Assembly: GCF_900090275.1 (NCBI RefSeq)
Contig: NZ_LT607755.1
Coordinates: 4,712,001-4,776,000, forward strand
Source of the DNA: Micromonospora zamorensis
GTDB lineage: Bacteria > Actinomycetota > Actinomycetes > Mycobacteriales > Micromonosporaceae
Direction: 5' to 3'
Length of the DNA stretch: 64,000 bases
Shown here: in pieces, positions 16,515 to 25,265 of the stretch
How positions within the stretch are numbered: the first letter of the stretch is position 1
How the letters are laid out: every line of letters begins with the position of its first letter
Notes under the pieces: model-generated
Database searches by the model: none
Told to the model about the DNA's origin: nothing
The model's input: the letters and a program-made list of their open reading frames with translations, nothing else
Position numbers and translations under genes: made by a program

Positions 16515-17711
16515 ATGCGGCGCAACGCGGGACTGTTCGTGGCGATCTCCCTGCTGTCCGGCTTCGGCAGCAGCGCCATGACCCTGGTGGCCGGGATCTG
16601 GATCCTCGACCTCACCGGCTCCACCGGCCTCGCCGCCCTCGCCGGACTCTGCGTGTACGCCCCGGTCCTCGCCGGCCCGTGGCTGGGCGGTCTGCTCGAC
16701 CGGGCACCCCGGCGGCCCCTGGTCATCGCCGTCAATCTCCTGTTGGCCGCCGCGCTGCTGGCGCTCCTCGCGGTGCGCGGGCCGGGACAGATCTGGCTCA
16801 TCTTCGCCGTCTCGTGCGCCTACGGCGTCAGCTACGTGCTGATCGACGCGGGTGAGACGGCGCTGCTGCCGTCCGCGCTGTCACCGACGGAACTCGGCGA
16901 CGTCAACGGCTGGCGCTCCAGCGCGCAGGAGGGCATGAAGCTCATCGCTCCCCTGGCCGGGGCGGGCCTGTACGCATGGCACGGCGGTCACGCGGTCGTC
17001 GTGCTCAGCGCGGCCATGCCGGTCCTGGTCGCCACCCTGTACGCGGCGGTGCGCCTGAACAGGACGTCGCACGACCAGCCCGCACCACGGCGAAACGGCC
17101 TGCGTACCGGATTGTCGGTCCTGTTCGGACAGCGGGTGACCCGGGTGCCGGTCACGCTCGCGGCCGTGTCGATCGCCATGTCCGGCTTCACGACCGCGGC
17201 GGTCTACGCGGTCGTGATCACGGAGCTGCGCCTACCGACGACGTTCCTGGGCGTGCTGGCCAGCGCGCAGGGCGCGGGTTCCATCATCGGCGGGCTGATC
17301 GTCGGCCGGCTGCTCGCCCGACGCGGTCCCGTTGCCGTCGGCGTCGCCGGGACGGTGCTGTTCGCGCTCGGCCTTTTGGCGCGTTGCCTGCCATGGTGGC
17401 CGGTCACGATCGCCGGGGCGCTGGTCGCCGGCGTCGGCCTGCCCTGGACCCTGGTCGCGGCGGTGACCGCCGTGCAGACACACACACCGTCGGCGCTGCT
17501 GGGCCGGGTCTCCGCGACGGCCAACACCGCGATGTTCGGGCCACTCGTGGTGGCGATCCCCCTCGGCGCCGCGGCCGTCCACCTCGGCGCCCGCCCGCCG
17601 CTCGTCGCCGCCGTCGTGATTTGTCTGACGGCCGTGGTGGTCACGCACCCCCACCCACGGTCCCTCCGGAGCGCCCGTCGGACGGCTGACCGGGATACCG
17701 CGACCCGATGA
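16515..17711 (+). CDS. MFS transporter
   Basis: 398 residues with 11-12 membrane helices. The loop between helices 2 and 3 has the MFS motif GGLLDRAPRRPLVI, and the second half repeats it weakly (IVGRLLARRGPVAV). It belongs to the drug-efflux-like DHA/enterobactin-exporter branch; the substrate is unknown. GGAGGG lies five bases before the ATG. A partial inverted repeat GACTCA/TGAGTC lies upstream (about 16468-16493). It follows the HTH gene, a likely regulator. Confidence 0.9.
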   Translation: MRRNAGLFVAISLLSGFGSSAMTLVAGIWILDLTGSTGLAALAGLCVYAPVLAGPWLGGLLDRAPRRPLVIAVNLLLAAALLALLAVRGPGQIWLIFAVSCAYGVSYVLIDAGETALLPSALSPTELGDVNGWRSSAQEGMKLIAPLAGAGLYAWHGGHAVVVLSAAMPVLVATLYAAVRLNRTSHDQPAPRRNGLRTGLSVLFGQRVTRVPVTLAAVSIAMSGFTTAAVYAVVITELRLPTTFLGVLASAQGAGSIIGGLIVGRLLARRGPVAVGVAGTVLFALGLLARCLPWWPVTIAGALVAGVGLPWTLVAAVTAVQTHTPSALLGRVSATANTAMFGPLVVAIPLGAAAVHLGARPPLVAAVVICLTAVVVTHPHPRSLRSARRTADRDTATR

Positions 17712-17722
17712 CGGGCAGGGCC

Positions 17723-18319
17723 TCACCGGTCGCGTACCGGATGGGTTGCCTGGAAGGCCAGCCGGCGGTTCGCGTCGGCGGCGATGTGGTCGAGGATGTC
17801 GTCGAGGTCCAGGAACACCGACCACCGCTCGCGGCCGGTGGCCTCGGCCAGCCGGTCCACGAGCAACCCTTCCAGGTCGGTGACCCGCTTTCCCTTCCAC
17901 ACCTTGTCGGCCACGCTGACCAGCAGGTCGTCGACGCCGATGCCGTCCTGCTGCCAGGACGCGTGGTCACGCGCGAACCGGGCGAGCGCCTCGGAGACAC
18001 CATGCCCCAGCAGCAGCTCGTAGCCGGCGGGCTCGTGCGCGGATCCGGGCCCGGACAGCTCCTCCGGGTGCCGGACCTTGCCGATGTCGTGGGTGGCGGC
18101 CCCGAAGAGCACCGCATCACGATCGAACGGAAGCTGCGGGAACCTTTCCGCCATCGCGTCGGTCAGCTGCGCGGCGACGTCGTGCACGGCCCGCAGGTGC
18201 GCGGCGAGACGCGGCGGCGCATGCAGGGTTTCCAACAGGGCGACGACCTGGTCGGGCAGGGACCGTAGCGGCGGGTCCGCGGGTGCGGTGAGAGCGCGGC
18301 GCAGGGGGTCGGCGGTCAC
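17723..18319 (-). CDS. HD-domain phosphohydrolase
   Basis: 198 residues. The metal-binding HD motif is in ATHDIGKV, preceded by HLRAVHDVA (first His) and followed by HAS and a later Asp in VSVADKVWKG. This is the typical layout of small HD hydrolases acting on nucleotides. The substrate is unknown. It is convergent with the MFS gene (11 bases). Confidence 0.85.
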   Translation of the reverse strand: MTADPLRRALTAPADPPLRSLPDQVVALLETLHAPPRLAAHLRAVHDVAAQLTDAMAERFPQLPFDRDAVLFGAATHDIGKVRHPEELSGPGSAHEPAGYELLLGHGVSEALARFARDHASWQQDGIGVDDLLVSVADKVWKGKRVTDLEGLLVDRLAEATGRERWSVFLDLDDILDHIAADANRRLAFQATHPVRDR

Positions 18320-18345
18320 GGCCGCAAGGGTACGACCACCGTTCC

Positions 18346-19131
18346 TCAGAGCAGTCTGGCCAGGGCCTGCGCGGCGGGGGTGTCCGGTGCCGCCTGGTAG
18401 GCGATGATCACCTGCCCCTCGGCGCCGGCGATGGCGAGCGTCTCCCGTCGCAGCGTGAGCGGCCCGACGACGGGATGGTTGAAGCGCTTGACCTCGTCGC
18501 GTGTCGGCTGTACGTCGTGCAGCGTCCAGCTGTCGCGGAAAAAGCTGTCAGTCAGTAGCGAGGAGATGAGGTCGGCGGTCGCGGGATCGCGCGGGTCGGC
18601 TTCGGCGCGGAGCGCGGCGGCGCTCTGGGCGGCGATCTGCGCCCAGTCGGGAAACAGCGCACGCGCCGCGGGGTCGAGGAACACGCCGCGGATCAGGTTC
18701 TGACCGGGCGTGTAGAGCGGGGAGAGCGCCATGGCGAGCTTGTTGGCCGCCAGCACGTCGAACCGGCGGTCGCGGACGTACGCGGGTGTCTGGCTCCACG
18801 AGTCGATGAGCTGCTGCACCGCGTCGGAGACCGCCGTGTGCTCGACCCCGTGCGGCGGAGCGTCGGCGAGCGCGGTGAGATGTGCCCTCTCGTCGGGATT
18901 CAACCGCAACGCGTTCGCCAGGGCGTTCAGCACCTGCGGTGAGGGGTTGCGGTCCTTGCCCTGCTCCAGGCGGGTCAGATAGTGCTGGCTCACGCCTGCC
19001 AGGTGGGCCAGTTCGTCACGGCGCAGTCCCGGCACGCGTCGGCGCCCGAACGACGTCAGCCCCGCCTCGTCCGGCCGGACCCGCCCGCGACGTGCCCTGA
19101 GGAAGTCGCCGAGCGCGTTCTCGCCTTTCAT
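18346..19131 (-). CDS. XRE/MmyB-family transcriptional regulator
   Basis: 261 residues from the ATG at 19131 (MKGENALGDFLRARRGR). An N-terminal Cro/C1 helix-turn-helix (VPGLRRDELAHLAGVSQHYLTRLEQG) is followed by the MmyB-like ligand-binding domain (~100-260; MALSPLYTPGQNLIRGVFLDP). Members are typically divergent from and repress a short-chain dehydrogenase gene, exactly the arrangement here. A longer upstream frame exists but runs antisense through two real genes. Confidence 0.92.
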   Translation of the reverse strand: MKGENALGDFLRARRGRVRPDEAGLTSFGRRRVPGLRRDELAHLAGVSQHYLTRLEQGKDRNPSPQVLNALANALRLNPDERAHLTALADAPPHGVEHTAVSDAVQQLIDSWSQTPAYVRDRRFDVLAANKLAMALSPLYTPGQNLIRGVFLDPAARALFPDWAQIAAQSAAALRAEADPRDPATADLISSLLTDSFFRDSWTLHDVQPTRDEVKRFNHPVVGPLTLRRETLAIAGAEGQVIIAYQAAPDTPAAQALARLL

Positions 19132-19144
19132 TCCCGCCAGCCTA

Positions 19145-19174
19145 ACCCTGTCAGGGTGCTGGCAGCCCGGCGTC
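19145..19174 (+). promoter_or_regulatory. Palindrome and possible ECF-type promoter before the SDR gene
   Basis: ACCCTGTCAGGGT is a 6+6 palindrome at about 19145-19157 in the 63-base divergent region, a candidate MmyB operator. The same stretch reads TGTCAGG (19149-19155), 15 bases, CGTC (19171-19174), close to the published ECF41 promoter pattern TGTCACA-N16-CGTC. Confidence 0.4.
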
Positions 19175-19194
19175 CGCCGCCGCATGGTCGAGTC

Positions 19195-20028
19195 ATGAAG
19201 ACATGGTTCATCACCGGCGCATCCCGCGGCTTCGGCCGCATCTGGGCCGAAGCCGCGCTCACACGCGGAGATCGGGTCGCCGCGACCGCACGCGACCACA
19301 GGGCGCTTCAGGATCTGACCGAGGCGTACGGGGACCGGGTTCTGCCACTGACCCTCGACGTGACCGACCGCTCGGCCGTGTTCGACGCGGTGTCCCGGGC
19401 AGCGGAGACGTTCGGCCAGCTGGACGTCGTCGTCAACAACGCCGGCTACGGGCTGTTCGGCATGGTCGAGGAGACGACCGAGGAACAGGCCCGCGCGCAG
19501 CTGGAGACGAACTTCTTCGGCGCTCTCTGGGTGACCCAGGCCGCCCTGCCGGTGCTGCGCGCGCAGGGCACCGGTCACATCCTCCAGATTTCCAGCATCG
19601 GAGGGGTCGGGGCCTTCCCCACCCTCGGGCTCTACAACGCGTCGAAGTGGGCACTGGAGGGGCTCAGCGAGGCGCTGTCCGCCGAGCTCGCCCCACTCGG
19701 CCCGAAGGTGACGATCGTGGAGCCGGGACCGTTCGGCACCGACTGGTCCGGCGACTCGGCCGTGCACACGGAGCCGATCGGCGCCTATGAGCCGGTACGG
19801 CAGGCACGCCGGGCCGGGGCGGCCGCCCGCACGCCGGACGATCCCGCGCTGACCGCCGGAGTCATCCTGCAACTCGTCGACTCCGAGGAGCCGCCGCTGC
19901 GCCTGTTCCTCGGCCCGTACCCGTACCTTCTCGCCGAAACGTTGTATCGGAACCGGCTCGCCACCTGGAACGACTGGCGCTGGCTGGCGGAGCAGGCGGC
20001 ACCGGGCCAGGACGGTGACCCGGCGTGA
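19195..20028 (+). CDS. Short-chain dehydrogenase/reductase
   Basis: 277 residues from the ATG at 19195. The NAD(P) motif is TGASRGFG, the structural NNAG is in VVNNAGYG, and the active site comprises the Ser in ISSIGG and Tyr/Lys in YNASK. It is a classical SDR with an added C-terminal ~40 residues; it resembles oxidoreductases that sit next to MmyB-type regulators. The substrate is unknown. Confidence 0.92.
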   Translation: MKTWFITGASRGFGRIWAEAALTRGDRVAATARDHRALQDLTEAYGDRVLPLTLDVTDRSAVFDAVSRAAETFGQLDVVVNNAGYGLFGMVEETTEEQARAQLETNFFGALWVTQAALPVLRAQGTGHILQISSIGGVGAFPTLGLYNASKWALEGLSEALSAELAPLGPKVTIVEPGPFGTDWSGDSAVHTEPIGAYEPVRQARRAGAAARTPDDPALTAGVILQLVDSEEPPLRLFLGPYPYLLAETLYRNRLATWNDWRWLAEQAAPGQDGDPA

Positions 20029-20127
20029 GTGCCGGTCGCCGGGCCCGGGTACGACCGCCCTGCGTGCTGCCGCGCCGGCGTCGAGTGCGGTTGCCGACGG
20101 GAGCGAGTGCCCGACGCGACGGGTGGA

Positions 20128-20133
20128 TACTGT
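20128..20133 (+). promoter_or_regulatory. -10 element for a leaderless sigma-factor mRNA
   Basis: TACTGT lies seven bases before the ATG at 20140, so transcription is expected to start on the start codon; no ribosome-binding site is visible. Confidence 0.4.
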
Positions 20134-20139
20134 CGCACC

Positions 20140-21084
20140 ATGCGGCTGAGTCCGGACGAGGTCGAGCTGTTCGAGCACTCCAGGGCCCGCCTGGAGGCGA
20201 TCGCCTATCGCCTGCTGGGCTCGGCCAGCGACGCCGAGGACGCCGTCCAGGACACGTTCCTGCGCTGGCAGGCCGCCGACCGGGAACGGGTCGAGACACC
20301 CCAGGCGTGGCTGACGAAGGTGCTCACCAACCTGTGCCTCAACCAGCTCACCTCGGCTCGGGCCAGGCGGGAAACCTATATGGGCACGTGGCTGCCCGAG
20401 CCGGTTCTCGCCGGGGACCGGATGCTCGGCCCGCTCGACACCGCCGAACAGCGCGAATCGGTCTCGATGGCGGTGCTCACCCTCCTGGAGCGGCTGTCCG
20501 CCAACGAGCGTGTGGTGTACGTGCTGCGGGAGGCCTTCGGCTACTCGCACGGTGAGATCGGCGAGATCCTCGGCCTCAGCGAGTCGAACTGCCAGCAGAT
20601 CTACCGGCGCGCCAAGCAGCACGTCGCCGCCGAGCGGGCCCGCGCGGAGGTCGACCAGGCCACCGCGCGGAAGATCGTCGCGGAGTTCCTCACGGCGGCC
20701 CAGCACGGCGAGATCCAGCGGCTGGTCGAGTTGCTGACCGACGACGTGACGAGCACCGGTGACGGCGGCGGCAAGATCCCGGCCCGGACCACGCCGTTCT
20801 CCGGGGCACTGGCCGTGGCGAAGTTCCTGCGCGGCCTGTTCAAGCCCGCCGACGCCAAGCGGGACCTGATCGGCGGCAGTCCCGCCCTGTACGTCGCGGT
20901 CGTCAACGGCAGTCCGGCAGCGGTGGTCGTGATGGACGACCGGGTCATCGGTGTCATGTCCCTGGAGGTGACGCCCGAGGGGGTCGCGGCCATCCACACC
21001 CAGGTCAACCCCGACAAGCTCGTGCGCGCCACCCGTCAGTGGTCCGCCGCCGACCACGGCGAACCCCTCATGCACGTGTGGTGA
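20140..21084 (+). CDS. ECF41-type RNA polymerase sigma factor
   Basis: 314 residues from the ATG at 20140. Sigma region 2 (AIAYRLLGSASDAEDAVQDTFLRWQ) and region 4 (ERVVYVLREAFGYSHGEIGEILGLSESNCQQIYRRAKQ, quoted in parts) are followed by a ~110-residue SnoaL-like C-terminal domain, the hallmark of ECF41. This domain controls activity in place of a separate anti-sigma factor. ECF41 genes usually lie next to the oxidoreductase they control, as here with the FAD reductase at 21167. Confidence 0.93.
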   Translation: MRLSPDEVELFEHSRARLEAIAYRLLGSASDAEDAVQDTFLRWQAADRERVETPQAWLTKVLTNLCLNQLTSARARRETYMGTWLPEPVLAGDRMLGPLDTAEQRESVSMAVLTLLERLSANERVVYVLREAFGYSHGEIGEILGLSESNCQQIYRRAKQHVAAERARAEVDQATARKIVAEFLTAAQHGEIQRLVELLTDDVTSTGDGGGKIPARTTPFSGALAVAKFLRGLFKPADAKRDLIGGSPALYVAVVNGSPAAVVVMDDRVIGVMSLEVTPEGVAAIHTQVNPDKLVRATRQWSAADHGEPLMHVW

Positions 21085-21166
21085 CCCAGGTCATAGCCGG
21101 TGCCTGTCAGGAATCACGTCGCTGTCCGGTTCAGGAAGCGACCACCGCCGAGACAGGAGTGACACC

Positions 21167-22354
21167 ATGAAGCACCGCATCGTCGTCCTCGGGGCCGGCT
21201 ACACGGGAGCCGTCGCCGCCGGGCGTCTCGCCAAGCGACTGCACCCCGACGACACCGAGATCACCGTCGTCAACGCCGACCCCGATTTCGTCGAGCGGGT
21301 CCGCATGCACCAGGTCGCCACCGGGCAGGACCCCGAGCGCCGCCCGCTGAGCAAGGTCTACGCCGGCACCGGCGTCACACTGCGACTGGCGCGGGTCACC
21401 GCCGTCGACGCCGACCGCAGGTCCGTCGCGCTCGCCGACGAGCACGGCACCGACGAGATCGCCTACGACACGCTCGTCTACGCCCTCGGCAGCACCGCCG
21501 CGGACCATGGCGTTCCCGGCGACGCGGAGCACGCGTACGACATCGCCGGCAGGCCGTCGGCGGTGCGGTTGCGCGACCGCCTCGACCAACTCTCGGCCGG
21601 CGGGACCGTGCTCGTCGTCGGCGGGGGTCTCACCGGCATCGAGGCGGTCACCGAGATCGCCGAGGCCCGGCCGGACCTCGACGTCGCGATCGCCGCCCGT
21701 GGCGTCCTCGGTGACTGGCTCAACGAGAAGGCGCAGCAGCACCTGCGGAGGGTCTGCGACCGGCTCGGCATCACCGTGCACGAGCACGCGGACATCGCGC
21801 GGGTCGAGGCGACCGTTGCGGTCACCGCCGACGCCCGGGTGATCCCGGCCCAGGTGACGGTGTGGACGACCGGCTTCGCCGTCCACCCGATCGCCGCCGC
21901 CACGACCCTGACGGTCGCGGCGACCGGCCAGATCATCGTCGACGCATCGATGCGCTCGGTCTCACACCCCGAGGTGTACGCGGTGGGCGACGCCGGACTC
22001 GCCGAAGGCGCTGGCGGCAAGCCATTGCGGATGTCCTGCGCCTCGGGCATCCCGATGGCCTGGCAGGCCGCCGACGCCATCGCGGCGCGGCTGGCCGGTC
22101 GGGAGAAGTTCCCCAAGGCCCCGCTGCGTTACTTCAACCAGTGCATCAGCCTCGGCCGCCGCGACGGCATCATCCAGTACGTGACCGCCGACGACAGGGC
22201 CAAGCCGTCCTTCCTCGCTGGAAAGCTGGCGGCCCGCTACAAGGAGATCGTCTGCAAGGGCGCGGCCTGGCAGATCTCGCACCCGGTGCTCTACCCGGTG
22301 CGCCGCCGGCGCATCGCCGCGACCCGGACGGAGACCGTCCCGACGATGTCGTGA
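21167..22354 (+). CDS. FAD/NAD(P)-dependent oxidoreductase
   Basis: 395 residues. The FAD fold starts at VVLGAGYTG, and the second dinucleotide motif is VLVVGGGLTGIEA. VYAVGDAG is the FAD-binding ATG/GD motif. It resembles type II NADH dehydrogenase-like enzymes but lacks a clear membrane anchor. It follows the ECF41 gene by 82 bases; TGTCAGG at 21105-21111 recalls the site before the SDR gene. It is convergent with the NmrA-like gene (4 bases). Confidence 0.9.
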   Translation: MKHRIVVLGAGYTGAVAAGRLAKRLHPDDTEITVVNADPDFVERVRMHQVATGQDPERRPLSKVYAGTGVTLRLARVTAVDADRRSVALADEHGTDEIAYDTLVYALGSTAADHGVPGDAEHAYDIAGRPSAVRLRDRLDQLSAGGTVLVVGGGLTGIEAVTEIAEARPDLDVAIAARGVLGDWLNEKAQQHLRRVCDRLGITVHEHADIARVEATVAVTADARVIPAQVTVWTTGFAVHPIAAATTLTVAATGQIIVDASMRSVSHPEVYAVGDAGLAEGAGGKPLRMSCASGIPMAWQAADAIAARLAGREKFPKAPLRYFNQCISLGRRDGIIQYVTADDRAKPSFLAGKLAARYKEIVCKGAAWQISHPVLYPVRRRRIAATRTETVPTMS

Positions 22355-22358
22355 GGCG

Positions 22359-23249
22359 TCAGGAGAACGTCCGACGCGCCCACGTACGGAAATCGGTGGT
22401 GGGCAGGCCGAGGGCGCGGGTCATCTCCGGTCGGGCGGGGCTGCCGTTCTCGTTGATCTGCTCCACCGCGTTGACCATGGCGGGCAGCAGGCCGCGCTCG
22501 ACGGCCTGCTGCGGGGTGAGCACGGGCGCGGTGACCGCCCGGCCGGTGACCTCGCTGAGGAGGGCGGCGATCTCGGTCATGGTGAGCAGGTCGCCGGCGA
22601 GTTCGACGTCCAGGCCGTCGAGCCTTCCCGGGTTGGTGAACGCGGTCGCCGCGGCCTCGCCGATGTCGTCGACGGCGATCCACGGAAGCCGCGTGTCCGC
22701 GGCGAAGCCGGTGATGATCGTGCCGCTGGACCAGTCGCCGAAGAGGTAGGACCAGCCGACGAGGTTCTCCATGAAGGTCGAGGGCTTGAGGACGGTCCAG
22801 TGTGCGAAGCCACCGGAGCGCACCATCTCGTCGATTTCCGCCTTGCTCTCCCAGTAGTGCCTGTCCCACCGGCCCTCGGCCCATCCGGGCTGGTTGCGGT
22901 GGAAGTCGCCGGCACCGGAAACGCTGCTGTGCACCACGTGCGACACGCCGGCCCGGCGCGCCGCCTCGACGACGTTGCGACCGCGGGTCACCTCGGCGTC
23001 GCCAGACATGTTCGTCACGTCGGGATACGGGATGGAGAAGAGGCCGTCCATCCCGTCCGCCGCGGCGAGCAGCGACTCCGCGTCGTCCAGGTCGCCCTTG
23101 ACCAGTTCGGCGCCCCGCTCCCGCAGAGCCTTGGCGCTGTCGCTGCCCGGGTCCCGGACCAGGGCACGGACCGCGACGCCCCGGGCAAGCAGCGCGCGGG
23201 CCGTGGCCCCGCCCTGCTTGCCCGTCGCGCCGATGACGAGAACAGCCAT
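22359..23249 (-). CDS. NmrA-like NAD(P)-binding protein
   Basis: 296 residues from the ATG at 23249. The Rossmann motif is VIGATGKQGG (GxxGxxG); VVHSSVSGAG and the helix near HYWESKAEID replace the classical Tyr-x-x-x-Lys. Such atypical SDRs act as NADPH-dependent reductases or redox sensors. It is divergent from the TetR gene and shares its operator region, so TetR control is very likely. Confidence 0.9.
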   Translation of the reverse strand: MAVLVIGATGKQGGATARALLARGVAVRALVRDPGSDSAKALRERGAELVKGDLDDAESLLAAADGMDGLFSIPYPDVTNMSGDAEVTRGRNVVEAARRAGVSHVVHSSVSGAGDFHRNQPGWAEGRWDRHYWESKAEIDEMVRSGGFAHWTVLKPSTFMENLVGWSYLFGDWSSGTIITGFAADTRLPWIAVDDIGEAAATAFTNPGRLDGLDVELAGDLLTMTEIAALLSEVTGRAVTAPVLTPQQAVERGLLPAMVNAVEQINENGSPARPEMTRALGLPTTDFRTWARRTFS

Positions 23250-23266
23250 GATGCCTCCCCAGAACC

Positions 23267-23321
23267 AAGTGGGGTGTCCCCCCACTTTCTGTCGGCTACG
23301 ATATGGGGGACCACCCCACTT
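23267..23321. promoter_or_regulatory. Double TetR operator
   Basis: Two sites of the same design: AAGTGGGG-N5-CCCCACTT (23267-23287) and ATATGGGG-N5-CCCCACTT (23301-23321). Between and over them lies a -10-like TACGAT (23297-23302). They occupy the divergent region and should control both the TetR and the NmrA-like gene. Confidence 0.65.
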
Positions 23322-23335
23322 TGGCAAGGCGGACC

Positions 23336-23875
23336 ATGAGAGCGGACGCACGGCGCAACTACGACCTCATCGTCTCCGCGGCCTCCGAGGCGATCGCCCG
23401 CGACGGCGCGTACGCCTCGCTTGAGGAGATCGCCCGGTCCGCAGGAGTGGGCTCGGCGACCCTGCACCGGCACTTCCCGTCCCGCTGGTCCCTGCTCCAG
23501 GCCGTCTTCCGCACCTGCGTCAGCAACCTGGCGGCCCGCGCCGGAGACCTGCTGACCGCGCCGGACGCCCTCGACGCGTTGACGACCTGGCTGCACGAGG
23601 TCACCGCGTACGCCACGACAACCCGCGGCCTCGCGGATTCGCTCCTGAACGAGCCCACCGAGGAGACCGACGCCTGCGGCGCGACGCTCGTCGCGGCCGG
23701 TGAACCGCTGCTGCGCCGAGCCACCGACGAGGGTTCGATACGCCCCGACATCACGATGGCGGACCTGATGATGCTCGCCAACGGCATCTCACTCGCGGCG
23801 CAACCAGCAGGCGCGGCCAAGGCGGGACAGCTGCTGACCCTCGCCCTGGAGGGGATCCAGCCACCCCGGCGGTGA
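23336..23875 (+). CDS. TetR-family transcriptional regulator
   Basis: 179 residues from the ATG at 23336, which has AAGGCGG five bases upstream; an earlier ATG at 23303 lies inside the operator and probably before the transcription start. The N-terminal helix-turn-helix is GAYASLEEIARSAGVGSATLHRHF. The C-terminal half is the ligand domain. Likely to repress itself and the divergent NmrA-like gene. Confidence 0.9.
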   Translation: MRADARRNYDLIVSAASEAIARDGAYASLEEIARSAGVGSATLHRHFPSRWSLLQAVFRTCVSNLAARAGDLLTAPDALDALTTWLHEVTAYATTTRGLADSLLNEPTEETDACGATLVAAGEPLLRRATDEGSIRPDITMADLMMLANGISLAAQPAGAAKAGQLLTLALEGIQPPRR

Positions 23876-23948
23876 CGGGCCTCCAAGGCGGTGGCCGCCG
23901 GAGCGGCTGATTCACCCGAATCGGTCCGCGCCGGCATGCGCGTCCAGG

Positions 23949-25145
23949 TCAGCGGTCGGTGGCGCACAGCGCCGTCTCGACGCTCCGGTTCACCGCGCCG
24001 AGCATCTGCTCGCTGGTCGGCAGGCCGGTGACGGCGACGACGGCGCTCCGGCCGTCCCTGGTGGCGAGGTTGCGGGTCTCGAAGCCCTGGATGTCACCGC
24101 CGTGACCCCAGGCGTAGCCGCCGCAGGGCAGCTCGTACCGGGCGACACCAAGCCCGTACGCGTACTCCCCGGCCGGCTCGAACCCGGGCGCGGGCACGGT
24201 CGTCATCAAAGCCGTCTGCTGCGCGGGCTTGAGCAACCTGCCGCCGACCAGCGCGTCGAAGACGGTCCGCAGCTCGTCCGGCGTCGACACCAGTTGGCCG
24301 GCGGACCAGCCCAGGGACGGGTCCATCTTGGTGACGTCCACCCACGGCGCGCCAGGCGCCACCGCGACGTAGCCGTGCGGGTGGGTGCCACGGAGCCGCT
24401 GCTCCCCGACGCCCGGCCAGTAGGTGTCGCGCAGACCGAGCGGCCTGATGATGCGGTTGGTGATCTCCTCGCCGATCGGACGTTCGGTGACCTGCTCGAC
24501 GACGAGCCCGGCGAGGACGTAGTTGGTGTTGCTGTACTCCCACTTCTCCCCCGGCGCGAAGTGCGGCGCGCCGGTGAGCGCCGCGTCCACCAGCCGACGC
24601 GGCTCGTAGTACGAGTGGCTCTTGTCGATCAGGTCCTGCGATCTGGTGAACAGCACGTCGTCGTAGTCCGGCAGACCGCTGGTCTGTTGCAGCAGCTGTC
24701 GTACGGTGATCCTGCCGCCGTCGTTGCCGTTGCCGCGCACGACCCCGGGCAGGTAGTGCTCGACTGTGGCGTCCAGGTCGATGCGGCCCTCGCCCACCAG
24801 TTGCAGGACGACCACCGCGGTGAAGCTCTTGGTGTTGCTGCCGACGCGGACCTGGCCGTCGCGGGGAACCGGGCGGCGGGTCTGGAGGTCACCGACACCG
24901 GCGGTGTAGTCCCGGACCCGCCCGTCGGCCCCCCGCACTGAGGCGAGTACGCCGGGGAAGCCGCTCTCGCTGACCAGGCCGTCCAGTTGTCGCTGCACGA
25001 CGTCGCGCGGGCCGTCGCGCCGGGCGGTGTCGGCGAATGCCGAAGGGCCGGTCAGGGCGGCGCCGACGGTGACGGCGGCCAACGCGGCGGCGGCCATCCG
25101 CACCGTGCGACGGCGGCGGGAGGGATCGTTCGGTGTCACGGGCAT
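23949..25145 (-). CDS. Secreted serine hydrolase (beta-lactamase/DD-peptidase fold)
   Basis: 398 residues. An Arg-rich head and hydrophobic segment (~14-36) form a signal peptide ending near AFA. Active-site motifs are SNTK (Ser103, Lys106), YSN in WEYSNTNYV and HGG in WGHGGDI. This is the class C beta-lactamase/D-Ala-D-Ala carboxypeptidase fold; the real substrate (peptidoglycan or an ester) is unknown. GAGGAG lies five bases before the start. A palindromic site lies 12 bases upstream. Confidence 0.9.
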   Translation of the reverse strand: MPVTPNDPSRRRRTVRMAAAALAAVTVGAALTGPSAFADTARRDGPRDVVQRQLDGLVSESGFPGVLASVRGADGRVRDYTAGVGDLQTRRPVPRDGQVRVGSNTKSFTAVVVLQLVGEGRIDLDATVEHYLPGVVRGNGNDGGRITVRQLLQQTSGLPDYDDVLFTRSQDLIDKSHSYYEPRRLVDAALTGAPHFAPGEKWEYSNTNYVLAGLVVEQVTERPIGEEITNRIIRPLGLRDTYWPGVGEQRLRGTHPHGYVAVAPGAPWVDVTKMDPSLGWSAGQLVSTPDELRTVFDALVGGRLLKPAQQTALMTTVPAPGFEPAGEYAYGLGVARYELPCGGYAWGHGGDIQGFETRNLATRDGRSAVVAVTGLPTSEQMLGAVNRSVETALCATDR

Positions 25146-25156
25146 GATGACTCCTC

Positions 25157-25204
25157 GGTATCGGAAACGCTTGACACCATCAATGGTTCAAGAAGTCCGA
25201 TACC
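25157..25204. promoter_or_regulatory. Nested palindrome, MerR-like operator
   Basis: Outer arms GGTATCGGA (25157-25165) and TCCGATACC (25196-25204) enclose CTTGA-c-ACCAT-ca-ATGGT-TCAAG. On the minus strand a TTGAAC is followed by a roughly 19-base spacer and a TCCGATACC -10 region, a spacing typical of MerR-controlled promoters. It precedes the serine hydrolase. Confidence 0.45.
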
Positions 25205-25265
25205 TGGACGATCCCTCCTGCTGCCCTCCTTCGGTACAGCCTGCGCTACCCCGGCCGGTCGGTGA

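Noticed and set aside
18346..21075. 909-residue minus-strand frame
   Set aside because: Only the last 261 residues are a real gene (MmyB regulator); the rest runs antisense to the SDR and the sigma factor.
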